Positions 1-8,056 of a stretch of 64,000 nt of DNA are shown here, piece by piece. The stretch covers positions 186,001 through 250,000 of the forward strand of contig NZ_JAAZWB010000087.1 of NCBI RefSeq assembly GCF_012524115.1, given 5' to 3'. A model generated the notes under the pieces. It searched no databases and had not been told where the DNA came from. It saw only the letters and a list, made by a program, of their open reading frames with translations. How positions within the stretch are numbered: the stretch's first letter is position 1; each line of letters starts with the position of its first letter. The position numbers and the translations under genes were made by a program. Source of the stretch: Bacillus sp. RO1. GTDB taxonomy: Bacteria; Bacillota; Bacilli; Bacillales; Bacillaceae_I.

Positions 1-137
1 ACGGCATTCCCAAACCGCTGCAGCTCCACGCCCATGGCATTATCGTTTTGGCCTCTAACTCTGAGCAATCTATCTTCTAGGGCATCAATCTCAGACTGTT
101 CCACAATTTCCAATTGATATTTCGTTAAGATTGACAT
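1..137 (-). CDS. N-terminal fragment of a protein, possibly a GNAT acetyltransferase
   Basis: Only the first 45 codons are inside the window; the gene runs off the left edge. The start is an ATG at 137-135 preceded by a strong GGAGG (about 149-145) eight bases away. It overlaps the end of the upstream DinB gene by 13 bases, so the two are probably translated together. The visible N-terminus begins MSILTKYQLEIVEQSEID and ends in VELQRFGNAV. It reminds me of the start of some Bacillus GNAT proteins, but no acetyl-CoA motif is inside the window, so the family is a guess. Confidence 0.55.
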   Translation of the reverse strand, partial: MSILTKYQLEIVEQSEIDALEDRLLRVRGQNDNAMGVELQRFGNA

Positions 138-619
138 GCTTTTACCTCCGGCGCGATGAGATCCGTATCTGGCGGAGTATATCCCAGCTGGCGACCAATT
201 TTAACAATCTGTCCTTTATGGTGGAATTCATGAGTGGTGGTGTGCGTAAAAAGCCAGAGTGTGCTGAAGTCAGATGTTTCACCGTTTTTAAAGGTGTATG
301 GGATGGTATGATCCCAGTTACCTTGATACTTCAGTAAAAACTCCTCAACTATCTCGTCCGTTTTCCGGAAAAGCGCTCTCATATCTTGAACAGTTTTGAT
401 GTCTTTCGGTTCTGTTTTTTCGATTGATTTTCCAAGACCATGGGTACCGAGCCAAAAATGATAGCAAGTGCCAATATGTACGTGAAGACTTCGGATGGAG
501 TCCCCGCCGAAGCTCTCTATTTCTTTTACATAATCGGCATGTGCCATGCCTTCACAATACTGAAATAATGTTTCCCTTGTTCGTTTAATCCAATCGTACT
601 GACTTTGAAATAACTCCAT
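125..619 (-). CDS. DinB/DUF664-family protein
   Basis: A 164-residue cytoplasmic protein of the DinB four-helix fold, a family of metal-binding, often thiol-related transferases in bacilli. The putative metal ligands are visible: His46/His48 in the LHVHIG segment of helix 2 and the cluster His126, His130, His133/134 in HTTTHEFHHKGQ. Length matches the family (150-170). The stop codon lies inside the next gene's ribosome binding region (13-bp overlap), so it heads a two-gene unit with the fragment at 1-137. Substrate is unknown. Family assignment is firm; any specific function would be inference. Confidence 0.85.
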   Translation of the reverse strand: MELFQSQYDWIKRTRETLFQYCEGMAHADYVKEIESFGGDSIRSLHVHIGTCYHFWLGTHGLGKSIEKTEPKDIKTVQDMRALFRKTDEIVEEFLLKYQGNWDHTIPYTFKNGETSDFSTLWLFTHTTTHEFHHKGQIVKIGRQLGYTPPDTDLIAPEVKACQS

Positions 620-726
620 TTTCCCATCTCCCTACTTTTAAATGAAGGAATATTCCGTCTTTAATTGTATAGTACCACACAGGTAGGAAGATGGTAATAA
701 TTTCTACAGTAGTGTTAGCAGATGCA

Positions 727-755
727 TTGTCAACTATATGAAGATACGTTAAGAT
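727..755 (+). promoter_or_regulatory. Candidate sigma-A promoter for ptsG
   Basis: TTGTCA (727-732), a 17-base spacer and TAAGAT (750-755). This fits a vegetative promoter. If correct, the ptsG transcript has a leader of about 210 bases that contains the 21-bp repeat array at 794-870. I did not see a GlcT-type antiterminator (RAT) element or a clear terminator in this leader. Confidence 0.45.
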
Positions 756-793
756 GACAGATTTTTAACCATAGGAAGTGGGCCATCGTGGAG

Positions 794-870
794 TTCGTGC
801 CAAAACCATCCGAGTTCGTGCCAAAACCATCCGAGTTCGTGCCAAAACCACCCAAGTTCGTGCCAAAACA
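794..870 (+). repeat. 21-bp tandem repeat array, TTCGTGCC family (copy 1)
   Basis: Four units start at 794, 815, 836 and 857, exactly 21 bases apart. Each begins TTCGTGCCAAAAC, followed by a variable stretch ending in GAG or AAG (e.g. CATCCGAG, CACCCAAG). The array lies between the candidate ptsG promoter and the ptsG start, so it is probably transcribed as leader RNA. The same family recurs at 37804 and 52223 in this window. An open frame runs through it, but it lacks a start signal and is just a by-product of the 21-base (seven-codon) period. Confidence 0.9.
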
Positions 871-970
871 AGTTTGTGGTCTATTAGTCCCATCAACCCG
901 CTGTTTAAAAATCCCTGTTTAGGGGAAATTAAAAGCACTTTGAAATCTACATATATTGGAGGTATTATCC

Positions 971-3028
971 TTGAAAAAATTATTTGGTGTGTTGCAGAAG
1001 GTCGGGAAAGCGTTGATGCTTCCGGTTGCACTCCTACCGGCGGCTGGGATCTTGCTTGCGCTTGGGGCTGCATTGAAAGAGGAAAATTTGCTGGAGTTGA
1101 TGCCGTTCCTTGGAGCAGATTGGATCCAGTTAGTGGCGAGCGTCATGGATGCTGCTGGAGGAATTGTTTTTAGTAACCTCCCTGTGCTCTTTGCCGTTGG
1201 AGTTGCAGTTGGACTTGCCGGTGGTGAGGGAGTTGCAGCACTTGCCGCAATTATTGGTTACCTTATCATGAATGCGACGATGGGTGTGGTGCTTGGCGTA
1301 GATGACGGGATGCTTGATGATCCAGCATATGCGAATGTACTGGGAATCAATACGCTTCAGAGCGGTGTGTTCGGTGGGGTAATTGTCGGTATCCTCGGGG
1401 CCTTCATGTACAATAAGTATTACAATATCGAGTTGCCCTCTTACCTTGGATTCTTTGCCGGCAAGCGATTCGTTCCGATTGTTACAGCTGCCTCTGCCGT
1501 TGTGCTAGGTATTGTCATGTCCTTTGTTTGGCCGCCGATTCAAGGTGGGTTGAACACACTTTCGGAAAGTATGATCAACACAAACTTAACGTTGTCCGCC
1601 TTTATTTTTGGTGTAATTGAAAGGGCCCTAATTCCGTTCGGTCTGCATCATATTTTCTACTCCCCGTTTTGGTTTGAGTTTGGATCCTATACCAATCAGG
1701 CTGGTGATATTGTCCGCGGGGACCAGGCGATGTTCTTTGCTCAGCTGCGAGATGGTGTCGAGCCTACTGCCGGAACGTTTATGACAGGTAAGTTCCCGTT
1801 TATGATGTTTGGATTACCTGCCGCGGCACTTGCTATATATCATACGGCGCGACCTGAAAAGAAGAAGGTCGTCGGTGGAATCATGGCATCTGCTGCGCTT
1901 ACCTCTTTTTTAACGGGTATTACAGAACCCATTGAGTTTTCGTTCCTGTTTGTTGCACCTGTGTTATTCGCGATTCACACCGTATTCGCTGGTCTTTCAT
2001 TCATGGTGATGCATATATTAGATGTAAAAATTGGGATGACGTTCTCAGGTGGGGTCATCGACTACTTGCTGTTCGGAATTGTGCCAAACAGAACCGCTTG
2101 GTGGCTAGTTATTCCAGTAGGTCTTGTATTTTCAGTCATTTACTATTTCGGATTCCGCTTTGCTATAACAAAATTTAATCTTGCAACTCCTGGTCGTGAG
2201 GAAGTGGATGAGGAGGAAGATGGAGCCTCTCCGACAACTGCCGGCGACCTTCCTCATGATGTACTAGAGGCGATGGGTGGCAAAGAAAACATCTCGCATT
2301 TGGATGCGTGTATTACGAGGCTTCGCGTATCGGTAAACGAGATTTCCATGGTGGACAAAGCTCGCTTGAAAAAACTTGGTGCCTCTGGTGTTCTAGAAGT
2401 CGGCAACAATATCCAAGCTATTTTCGGACCTAAATCGGATACGTTAAAATCACAGATTAAGGATATTATGGACGGTAAATCACCTCGTCCTGCTAAAACA
2501 GACACAAACAAGGAAGTTGAGCAGCAAATTGAAGAAATCAATCCAGATGCGATGCAGACCAAGTCAACAGAAGGTGGATTTATCGCTCCTATCAAAGGGG
2601 AAATCAAACCGCTTGATGACGTGCCAGATCAAGTCTTCTCTGGAAAAATGATGGGTGACGGCTTTGCCATTGAACCTTCAGAAGGACTTGTGGTCTCCCC
2701 TGTTGACGGTAAAATTGTAAATCTGTTCCCGACCAAACATGCGATTGGAATTGAATCGAACGTAGGACACGAAATTTTGATCCACGTAGGAATTGATACA
2801 GTGAATCTTAAAGGGGAAGGGTTTGAAGCACTCGTTACGCAAGGGGATACTGTTACGAAGGGGCAAGAACTTTTGAAATTCGATATGGACTTCATTAGTA
2901 AAAATGCACCTTCCTTGATGACACCAATTGTGTTTACCAACCTGAAGGATGATGAAAAAGTGAAGCTGAACAAGCATGGTGAGGTTGGGTTGAAGGAAGA
3001 GGGAATAGTGGAGATTTCTAAAGGTTAA
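971..3028 (+). CDS. ptsG: PTS glucose transporter subunit IICBA
   Basis: Membrane permease and phosphotransferase that imports and phosphorylates glucose using phosphoryl groups from HPr. The protein (685 residues) has domains in the order IIC (about 1-400, multiple hydrophobic helices, with [10 protein letters not shown]), IIB (about 420-500, phosphorylated Cys447 in DACITRLR) and IIA (about 540-685, phosphorylated His605 in IHVGIDTV). The start is TTG at 971, eight bases after GGAGG (958-962); an upstream in-frame TTG at 956 lies across the ribosome binding site. The gene stands alone, followed by a terminator. Close to Bacillus PtsG by architecture; glucose rather than N-acetylglucosamine specificity is inferred from overall similarity. 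Confidence 0.9.
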   Translation: MKKLFGVLQKVGKALMLPVALLPAAGILLALGAALKEENLLELMPFLGADWIQLVASVMDAAGGIVFSNLPVLFAVGVAVGLAGGEGVAALAAIIGYLIMNATMGVVLGVDDGMLDDPAYANVLGINTLQSGVFGGVIVGILGAFMYNKYYNIELPSYLGFFAGKRFVPIVTAASAVVLGIVMSFVWPPIQGGLNTLSESMINTNLTLSAFIFGVIERALIPFGLHHIFYSPFWFEFGSYTNQAGDIVRGDQAMFFAQLRDGVEPTAGTFMTGKFPFMMFGLPAAALAIYHTARPEKKKVVGGIMASAALTSFLTGITEPIEFSFLFVAPVLFAIHTVFAGLSFMVMHILDVKIGMTFSGGVIDYLLFGIVPNRTAWWLVIPVGLVFSVIYYFGFRFAITKFNLATPGREEVDEEEDGASPTTAGDLPHDVLEAMGGKENISHLDACITRLRVSVNEISMVDKARLKKLGASGVLEVGNNIQAIFGPKSDTLKSQIKDIMDGKSPRPAKTDTNKEVEQQIEEINPDAMQTKSTEGGFIAPIKGEIKPLDDVPDQVFSGKMMGDGFAIEPSEGLVVSPVDGKIVNLFPTKHAIGIESNVGHEILIHVGIDTVNLKGEGFEALVTQGDTVTKGQELLKFDMDFISKNAPSLMTPIVFTNLKDDEKVKLNKHGEVGLKEEGIVEISKG

Positions 3029-3033
3029 AAAGA

Positions 3034-3084
3034 AAGGAACGTTTCGATCACACTCATGTTATCGAAACGTTCCTTCTTTATTTT
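3034..3084. terminator. Bidirectional terminator between ptsG and the catalase gene
   Basis: A 15-bp perfect stem (3034-3048 with 3061-3075, AAGGAACGTTTCGAT and its complement), loop of 12, then a T-rich stretch. It overlaps the stop codon of the convergent catalase gene and should serve both genes. Confidence 0.9.
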
Positions 3085-3902
3085 ACAGATGGCGGAGTGT
3101 TATGCAAGGCTGGAGGAGCAGGATTTAGCTTTGGTTTTCCTCCCCACGCCCCTGACATGCTTAAGTATTCAAAATTAGCTAATCCGTCTGGGGCAGGGCC
3201 ACTCGCCCAATTGCCTTTGCTACTCTCTTCTCCCTCTGATAATGCAATAAATGTATGAGAGACTTCCGATTTTTCCTTTGAGGTAGGGAATGTGCTTGGT
3301 ACGATTACTCCTTCCTGCGCTTCTAGTTCGTAAATCGCTGCCAACCATTGATTTTGATGCATTCTATCCCTGGCAATCAGGAATGACAGCATGTCTCTTA
3401 CTCCTGAATCCGTCGTTTGTTCATATAATCTGACTGCCTGCAAACGCCCTTGTGTTTCAGCGTTTAAATTTGCCCTAAAATCGGCAAGCAGATTACCACT
3501 GGCAATTACGTAGCCAGCGTTCCATGGTACACCAACGCTGTTGACTGGCATTGCTGAAAGACCTGAAACAATGGCGTATTGCGGGTTCATCCCTCCCATG
3601 ATTGCTGCCATTACAGGATTCTGTGCCGCTTCTTCTTGAGCTTTCACCGGTGCATTATCAAGCAGTCTCGCAATCATGGTTGCAAGCATCTCAACATGGG
3701 CGAGTTCCTCCGTTCCTGTATCCATCAATAAATCCCTGTACTTCCCATGACTCCTTGTTCCCCAGCCTTGAAATAAATATTGAACAGCAACCGAAATCTC
3801 TCCGAACTGCCCACCCAATATTTCTTGCAGCCTTGTCGCAAATATGGGATCTGGCTTTTCAGGCTTGGCTTCATATTGTAATTCCTTCATATGAAAAAAC
3901 AA
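3078..3902 (-). CDS. Manganese catalase
   Basis: Non-haem catalase that breaks down hydrogen peroxide at a dimanganese centre. All five metal ligands known from Lactobacillus plantarum manganese catalase fall at the same residue numbers here: Glu35, Glu66, His69, Glu148 and His181. The 274-residue length is normal and the C-terminal region contains the usual EGEESSKGNWASG segment. The start is TTG at 3902, five bases after GGTGGAG (3914-3908); the next in-frame ATG (3890) is too far from this site. Single-gene unit, convergent with ptsG. In spore formers such catalases are often spore-associated, but nothing here proves a forespore or mother-cell promoter. Confidence 0.92.
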   Translation of the reverse strand: MFFHMKELQYEAKPEKPDPIFATRLQEILGGQFGEISVAVQYLFQGWGTRSHGKYRDLLMDTGTEELAHVEMLATMIARLLDNAPVKAQEEAAQNPVMAAIMGGMNPQYAIVSGLSAMPVNSVGVPWNAGYVIASGNLLADFRANLNAETQGRLQAVRLYEQTTDSGVRDMLSFLIARDRMHQNQWLAAIYELEAQEGVIVPSTFPTSKEKSEVSHTFIALSEGEESSKGNWASGPAPDGLANFEYLSMSGAWGGKPKLNPAPPALHNTPPSVK

Positions 3903-3977
3903 AACATCTCCACCCTTCTTTATGCATCACATGTAATATATACTGACAATGGTTTGTACATCATTCTAAATTTTCCA

Positions 3978-3986
3978 TGGTACAAT
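3978..3986 (+). promoter_or_regulatory. Extended -10 element before the DUF2200 gene
   Basis: TGGTACAAT matches the extended -10 pattern TGnTATAAT and lies about 30 bases before the ATG at 4018. No good -35 is at the right distance, as is common for extended -10 promoters. Confidence 0.4.
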
Positions 3987-4017
3987 AAAGGAAAGAATTT
4001 CTATGGGAGGATATATC

Positions 4018-4368
4018 ATGAAAAAGCACCGCATCTATACGACCAGTTTTGCAAGTGTCTACCCACATTACGTTACGAAGGCAGAGAAAAAAGGACGGAC
4101 GAAAGCAGAAGTTGATGAGATCATTCGTTGGTTAACAGGCTACAGCCAAGAGGAATTAGAAGCGTTAATCGAAAATAAAACAGACTTTGAGACCTTCTTT
4201 GCCGAAGCTCCCCAAATGAACACGGCACGGAGCATGATTAAAGGGGTCGTTTGCGGTGTCCGAGTAGAGGAAGTTGAAGAACCAACCATGAGAGAAATCC
4301 GCTATTTAGATAAGCTGATTGATGAGTTAGCTAAGGGGAAATCGATGGATAAGATATTGCGGGCTTAG
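4018..4368 (+). CDS. DUF2200 family protein
   Basis: A 116-residue cytoplasmic protein of the DUF2200 family, found in bacilli and many other bacteria and of unknown role. Recognisable parts are the start [19 protein letters not shown], then [19 protein letters not shown], and the centre of the protein around [19 protein letters not shown]. The ATG at 4018 follows GGGAGG (4005-4010) at a good distance; an upstream GTG-type extension from 4003 overlaps this site and is rejected. Monocistronic, ending just before a terminator. Confidence 0.88.
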   Translation: MKKHRIYTTSFASVYPHYVTKAEKKGRTKAEVDEIIRWLTGYSQEELEALIENKTDFETFFAEAPQMNTARSMIKGVVCGVRVEEVEEPTMREIRYLDKLIDELAKGKSMDKILRA

Positions 4369-4386
4369 GGGATAGGTACCAGGACC

Positions 4387-4421
4387 CACCATTCCCTGTG
4401 AAAAAATGGTGTTTTTGTTTT
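4387..4421 (+). terminator. Terminator after the DUF2200 gene
   Basis: CACCATT (4387-4393) pairs with AATGGTG (4405-4411), followed by TTTTTGTTTTA. Modest stem but a clear T-run. Confidence 0.6.
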
Positions 4422-4458
4422 ACCAGCAGCATAAATTTATTGAATGAGGGGGGAGTTT

Positions 4459-4734
4459 ATGCAAATGCGTGCCACCATATTTGGTTCTCTTTTGTTTCTT
4501 TTGTCAGCCATTCCTTTGGTTGCCTTTCTTACTTCTTGGGGTTCAGCAATGGTTGATTTGTTCAACAGAGTAACGCTCTTTATTCCCATTGCTTTTGGTG
4601 TTGCAGGATTACTTGTCACTCTATTTAGAGTAAAAGGGTGGCCAAAGGGTTGGCTGATTGCGGCAAATTCACTTAGTGTTTGCGGGTGGGCACTATTACT
4701 CTTTGTAGCAATATATGGTTTTCAAGCACCATAA
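4459..4734 (+). CDS. Small membrane protein, unknown
   Basis: A 91-residue protein with three predicted hydrophobic segments (about residues 5-28, 35-55 and 65-88) and almost no soluble part. The ATG at 4459 is preceded by GGGGGGAG (4447-4454) at five bases. An ATG at 4444 is upstream of this site and is unlikely to be used. I do not recognise the family. It sits alone between terminators and gives no functional clue. Confidence 0.65.
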   Translation: MQMRATIFGSLLFLLSAIPLVAFLTSWGSAMVDLFNRVTLFIPIAFGVAGLLVTLFRVKGWPKGWLIAANSLSVCGWALLLFVAIYGFQAP

Positions 4735-4823
4735 ATTTCGACAAATGGATGTGCATTTTCCCTAATTACGAAAATGAAGATTTCCTAGAATACTTTTTTC
4801 AAAAGTTAATTTCGATTTTTCCG

Positions 4824-4860
4824 CTGAACCTCTTGCTACTCAAGGGGTTCAGATTTTATT
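4824..4860 (+). terminator. Candidate terminator downstream of the 91-residue membrane protein
   Basis: CTGAACCTCTTG (4824-4835) pairs with CAAGGGGTTCAG (4841-4852) with one G-T position, five-base loop, then ATTTTATTT. Lies about 90 bases after the stop of the small membrane protein gene. Confidence 0.55.
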
Positions 4861-4861
4861 T

Positions 4862-4875
4862 AACAAACGTTTGTT
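4862..4875. promoter_or_regulatory. Operator-like palindrome AACAAACGTTTGTT
   Basis: A perfect 14-bp palindrome with a central CG, the kind bound by TetR- or LacI-family repressors. A degenerate copy is at about 5032-5047 and a near copy (AACAATCGTTTGTT) at 25010-25023. The regulator is unknown. Confidence 0.4.
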
Positions 4876-5071
4876 TAAAAAGATCTATTTTAGAAAAAAG
4901 GTTTCCCGGGAAATTTGTCGATTAGTAATGAATGATGGCAGATTTATGAATTATATCACTACACCTTTTTCAAAAGTTAATTTCATAAAAATTGTTTTCT
5001 CCCTACAGCCCCATAGCTTCGATATTTTCTTAATCAAACGTTGGTTTAAAAATCACTATATTAGAATGAAT

Positions 5072-5110
5072 AAAAGGACAGCCCCCTTACCAAACAAGGG
5101 CTGTCCTTTT
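5072..5110. terminator. Bidirectional terminator before the DUF4190 gene
   Basis: AAAAGGACAGCCC (5072-5084) pairs with GGGCTGTCCTTTT (5098-5110), with flanking A and T runs on both strands. It ends the minus-strand DUF4190 gene. Confidence 0.85.
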
Positions 5111-5115
5111 TATCC

Positions 5116-5421
5116 TTATATGACTTCCATGATGAAGTCTGTCGATTCAAAAAATAACAAACTAATGAGAATAACGATAAGCGGCAGAATTATTCCAATG
5201 AGGCTACATACGATGCCCGCCTTGGCATATCCTCGTCCTGATTGATCCGTTTTGTGAATCTCATTAAGACTTATCACACCAAGGACAAACCCTGGAACCG
5301 CAAAAAGCATGCTCAAAAAGCTAATGACACAACTTATGATAGAAATAATTCCTAAAATTAAGGATAACACTGCATTACTGTTGATTTTTTCCGTTTCGGA
5401 ATGCGGAACAGATTCATTCAT
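5116..5421 (-). CDS. DUF4190 domain membrane protein
   Basis: A 101-residue integral membrane protein. After a polar N-terminus (1-15) come two hydrophobic hairpins, SLILGIISIISCVISFLS... and GIVCSLIGIILPLIVILIS, separated by a GVISLNEIHKTDQSGRGYAKAG loop (written in parts here), which is the DUF4190 signature. The role of the family is unknown. The ribosome binding site (AGGTG, about 5434-5430) is weak. Single gene ending at the terminator 5072-5110. Confidence 0.8.
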   Translation of the reverse strand: MNESVPHSETEKINSNAVLSLILGIISIISCVISFLSMLFAVPGFVLGVISLNEIHKTDQSGRGYAKAGIVCSLIGIILPLIVILISLLFFESTDFIMEVI

Positions 5422-5578
5422 TTTTTACACCTACCATTCTAATTCAGTGAATGTTAGAAGATAATTTTTTAAACTCTTTCTGCATTATAGCTCTCCTCAG
5501 CTACAACACGCTACTACTTTTCTAGTACCTTAGTATCCTTTTCCCTAATCCAGATATCTCCATGCCTAAATACATCAT

Positions 5579-5947
5579 TTATTTTTGCATGATCCAAACG
5601 TTGAATCTGGTTGTCTGTTTTTTCTGTTTGCTTCTATTTCTCATAAGGTAAAGCAACATATTTAATGCGCTGATCGCAAAAATGGACATAAACAGAATCA
5701 TACCAACAGAATCCCCATCTAGGTTAAGTTCATCAGCCACTATGGCACTAAAGAACATAACCAAGCCGGCAACTAAGATATTTAATAAGGAAACTATCAT
5801 CACCAGAAAAGTTGATTGTATCGTAGCTTTAAATTTTGGGACTACAATGAATATAAACAAAAAGATGGATACAGCTAATATCGTATATAAAATTGGCCTT
5901 AACAGCGCAAACGAGCCAGCTATTTCAAAAGATGAATAGGTATACAA
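5579..5947 (-). CDS. Membrane protein, unknown
   Basis: A 122-residue protein with four hydrophobic segments (about 10-32, 42-65, 78-100 and a shorter one) and a basic C-terminus (RNRSKQKKQTTR). The start is TTG at 5947, eight bases after GGAGG (5960-5956); there is no ATG nearby with a ribosome binding site. Family not recognised. It lies in a run of small membrane and lipoprotein genes on the same strand. Confidence 0.65.
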   Translation of the reverse strand: MYTYSSFEIAGSFALLRPILYTILAVSIFLFIFIVVPKFKATIQSTFLVMIVSLLNILVAGLVMFFSAIVADELNLDGDSVGMILFMSIFAISALNMLLYLMRNRSKQKKQTTRFNVWIMQK

Positions 5948-6078
5948 GCCTCACACCTCCGTACTATTCATGAGTTATCCCTCCAGTAATAAAACGAAAC
6001 AGATTAGGAAAAAGTTCCATGCTGATCCTTTTATTGGAGGTGTTCGATACTAAGGGGTTTTTAGGGGGTGGTTGTCTA

Positions 6079-6195
6079 TTACCGTTTTTCTTCTGGCATG
6101 TTCGTTTCGGGCGTAGAGAAGGGCTCACTATAAGTCCTGCCCAAAGTTATCAATAGCACCAGAACCAGCAACAGAATGAATTTCTTAATGTTCAT
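6079..6195 (-). CDS. Putative 38-residue membrane peptide
   Basis: A short frame starting ATG at 6195, directly after a purine-rich GAGGGGGG. The product starts MNIKKFILLLVLVLLITLG, a positively charged start followed by a hydrophobic helix, then a short polar tail ending NMPEEKR. Its beginning resembles the N-terminus of the next upstream gene product (6284-6583). Too short for a family call; the hydrophobic segment and ribosome binding site are the only support. Confidence 0.4.
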   Translation of the reverse strand: MNIKKFILLLVLVLLITLGRTYSEPFSTPETNMPEEKR

Positions 6196-6283
6196 CCCCC
6201 CTCTTTATTGGTACTTATCTCAATTAATAAAGAACCTAACAAACTACCCCCTCTCGCCAAGAGTGCTACCTTGGTACCAAGTC

Positions 6284-6583
6284 TCAATTAAACAACTCCA
6301 GCCACCCAGGATAGTCAAATTGTCCGTCTGATATTTGAAAGAAACTTCCGTAGACCCCGAGATGGGTGATGCCGTACTCATTTCCGACAATCGGCGTGTA
6401 GGTGGAAAAGAGAAAAAAGTTCACGCGCTCGATTTCCACTTCCAACCCGTCAGGTAGGGTTTCATAAAATGACTCCCCTGTCATCTCCAGGTACTCTCGT
6501 TCGCTAGGGTTACTTAGAATTGCAACCAAAGTAAAAGTAATTAACAAAAGCACCAACCTATGGTATTTAATAATTTTCTTCAT
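6284..6583 (-). CDS. Membrane-anchored protein, DUF4359-like
   Basis: A 99-residue protein with one N-terminal hydrophobic helix (about residues 9-25, LVLLLITFTLVAILS), the segment NPSEREYLEM right after it, and a soluble part with FFLFSTYTPIV and GVYGSFFQIS. This pattern (helix, NPS motif, aromatic 'FSxYT' and 'GxFGxFF' blocks) resembles the DUF4359 family. Probably anchored in the membrane with the rest outside. Function unknown. AGGGATG about eleven bases upstream is a weak ribosome binding site. Confidence 0.6.
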   Translation of the reverse strand: MKKIIKYHRLVLLLITFTLVAILSNPSEREYLEMTGESFYETLPDGLEVEIERVNFFLFSTYTPIVGNEYGITHLGVYGSFFQISDGQFDYPGWLELFN

Positions 6584-6711
6584 TTTTTGTCACATCCCTA
6601 AATGACTAAAGTTCCTTCCCCATCCCTTGTCTAGTATATTGACGGCAAAGTAACATACATACTCGAGAAGGCCGCAAAGACCCAATCAGCCAGCTGGAAC
6701 ACTCCCTGCAT

Positions 6712-7071
6712 TCAATCTCTTCTCTCCGCGATAAAATATTTACCGCTTAACTCATATAGGATAATGTTGGTGTTCTTGGTGTGTTTGTAGAGGGCTGTTC
6801 CAGGAGGGAGGGAATTGCTATCAAGATGACGTTCTTCTAAATTTTGTGCTGTATCCAAATCAACAATATTTCGTTGGACTTCTCCAATCAAGTCCCCCTT
6901 AGCGCTTTCATCCGCTTCTTCTCGTGTTATCAAATAGGAAGATTCCTTCACTTTTACAAATTCATATGCCCAGGATGCTTCTTCGGTGGTTTCTGTGATG
7001 ACCGAGTCCTCTGTTGAAGTACAACCGGCTAAGATCAAGGAAAGGATAGTTATTAATAAAGCTTTTTTCAC
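6712..7071 (-). CDS. Small lipoprotein, unknown
   Basis: A 119-residue secreted lipoprotein: a signal peptide KKALLITILSLILAGC ends in a lipobox with Cys at about residue 16. The mature part is acidic at first (TSTEDSVITETTEE) and has no family I recognise. The most likely start is GTG at 7071, seven bases after GGAGGTG (7085-7079). Upstream in-frame codons at 7086 and 7074 overlap or sit too close to that site. Neighbours on both sides are also small membrane proteins on the same strand. Confidence 0.7.
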   Translation of the reverse strand: MKKALLITILSLILAGCTSTEDSVITETTEEASWAYEFVKVKESSYLITREEADESAKGDLIGEVQRNIVDLDTAQNLEERHLDSNSLPPGTALYKHTKNTNIILYELSGKYFIAERRD

Positions 7072-7125
7072 CAATATCACCTCCACGGATTAGACGGACG
7101 GTTTGCCTGAATGGTTTCATCTATA

Positions 7126-7365
7126 TTATGATTTAACCAAGCTTCTTTTGTTTCTATACAAGCTTGCGACCACCCCCACTAAGACAGCGATAAGCAGCTT
7201 AAAAAGAAAATTCGTAGTCAAACCTTCTACCACATAGCCCTTTACCATTTGAAAAGTAGTTGCTTCTGGTACCCAATCGATTACATATCCAAAGCTGAAA
7301 ATACTAGGTAAGGATAAAACGATGTAGAGAATTATGGTGATGATGAAAAAGCTCTTCCAGGACAT
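7126..7365 (-). CDS. Small two-helix membrane protein, unknown
   Basis: A 79-residue protein with hydrophobic segments at about 4-24 and 52-70 and a basic end (RNKRSLVKS). ATG at 7365 has AGGAGG (about 7379-7374) upstream. No family recognised. It lies 54 bases upstream of the lipoprotein gene and may share its transcript. Confidence 0.6.
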   Translation of the reverse strand: MSWKSFFIITIILYIVLSLPSIFSFGYVIDWVPEATTFQMVKGYVVEGLTTNFLFKLLIAVLVGVVASLYRNKRSLVKS

Positions 7366-7484
7366 CAGCCTACCTCCTTTTTGCTACTACAGCATTCTAT
7401 CTCCAATTATTTCAAAATAGGTAGAAATACTCAATTATTTTTTGAAAATTATGTTAAAGTATGATATTTGTCATTTTTACTTAC

Positions 7485-7514
7485 AAAAAATGCTCCAGAT
7501 GTCTGGAGCATTTT
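7485..7514 (-). terminator. Terminator for the SDR-GNAT pair
   Basis: AAAATGCTCCAGA (7487-7499) and TCTGGAGCATTTT (7502-7514) form a long stem with a very short loop and T-runs on both strands. Confidence 0.85.
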
Positions 7515-7563
7515 ACGTGCCAATCTCATTGACTGTCATCCATATAATACAGGCATATAGAAT

Positions 7564-8052
7564 TTACTTAGCCACACTCTCATCCAACACCCGCTCAAAC
7601 ATCACCATATCCACCGCCTGAATGCCATTCTCAAAGATTGGTTCCGGATATTTCAAAAAGAAACCCTTCCTTATTTCTGACATCCTAAATCCTGCTTTCT
7701 GGTAGAATGCAAGATTGGCGATACTGGAGTTGGAGGTCCCAACAATCATTTTGCGGAAACCTTGCTTTTTAAAAATCTCAAAGGCTTGATTAATAACCTG
7801 TTTCCCTAGCCCAAGCCCGCGAAACTCAGGATCTAACGCTATATTTTTCAGCTCCATTACATCCTCGGACTCTTCCACAAACAAGGCTACCCCTACCACC
7901 GAACCACCGCCACCAACAATCGCGAACATTTGACCATTTGTAATATACTCTTTCACCACGCTCTCGCTCTCATCCGCCATTACCAAATAAGGCAGAAATC
8001 TCAATCGATCCGAACTTCCCACCAACTCTAGTCGAACACTCATCTCTCCCAT
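7564..8052 (-). CDS. GNAT family N-acetyltransferase
   Basis: Acetyl-CoA-dependent transferase of unknown substrate (162 residues). The acetyl-CoA binding motif A is clear in IALDPEFRGLGLGKQVI, and the C-terminal FYQKAGFR motif is typical. ATG at 8052 is six bases after AGGAGGT (8065-8059), a site lying inside the end of the upstream SDR gene; the two genes are four bases apart and form an operon. The last gene before the terminator at 7485-7514. Confidence 0.85.
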   Translation of the reverse strand: MGEMSVRLELVGSSDRLRFLPYLVMADESESVVKEYITNGQMFAIVGGGGSVVGVALFVEESEDVMELKNIALDPEFRGLGLGKQVINQAFEIFKKQGFRKMIVGTSNSSIANLAFYQKAGFRMSEIRKGFFLKYPEPIFENGIQAVDMVMFERVLDESVAK

Positions 8053-8056
8053 AACT

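Larger units (their letters stand above)
4735..5071. other. AT-rich gene-free stretch with a duplicated module
   Basis: No convincing gene. Two diverged copies of a module are present. Each has the 19-base string TTTTTCAAAAGTTAATTTC (4795-4813 and 4966-4984), followed 50-65 bases later by an operator-like palindrome around CAAACGTT (4862-4875, and about 5032-5047) and then TTTAAAAA and TATTTTAG or TATATTAG. The first copy has a hairpin between these elements. Possibly a duplicated regulatory region whose gene has been lost. Confidence 0.5.

Noticed and set aside
620-970. GlcT-type RAT antiterminator before ptsG
   Set aside because: I searched the leader for the conserved RAT blocks and a terminator and found neither; only a weak CCCT/AGGG hairpin at about 913-924.
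778-1173. Protein of 131 residues across the TTCGTGCC array and the start of ptsG
   Set aside because: Overlaps ptsG in another frame, has repeats from the array and no ribosome binding site.
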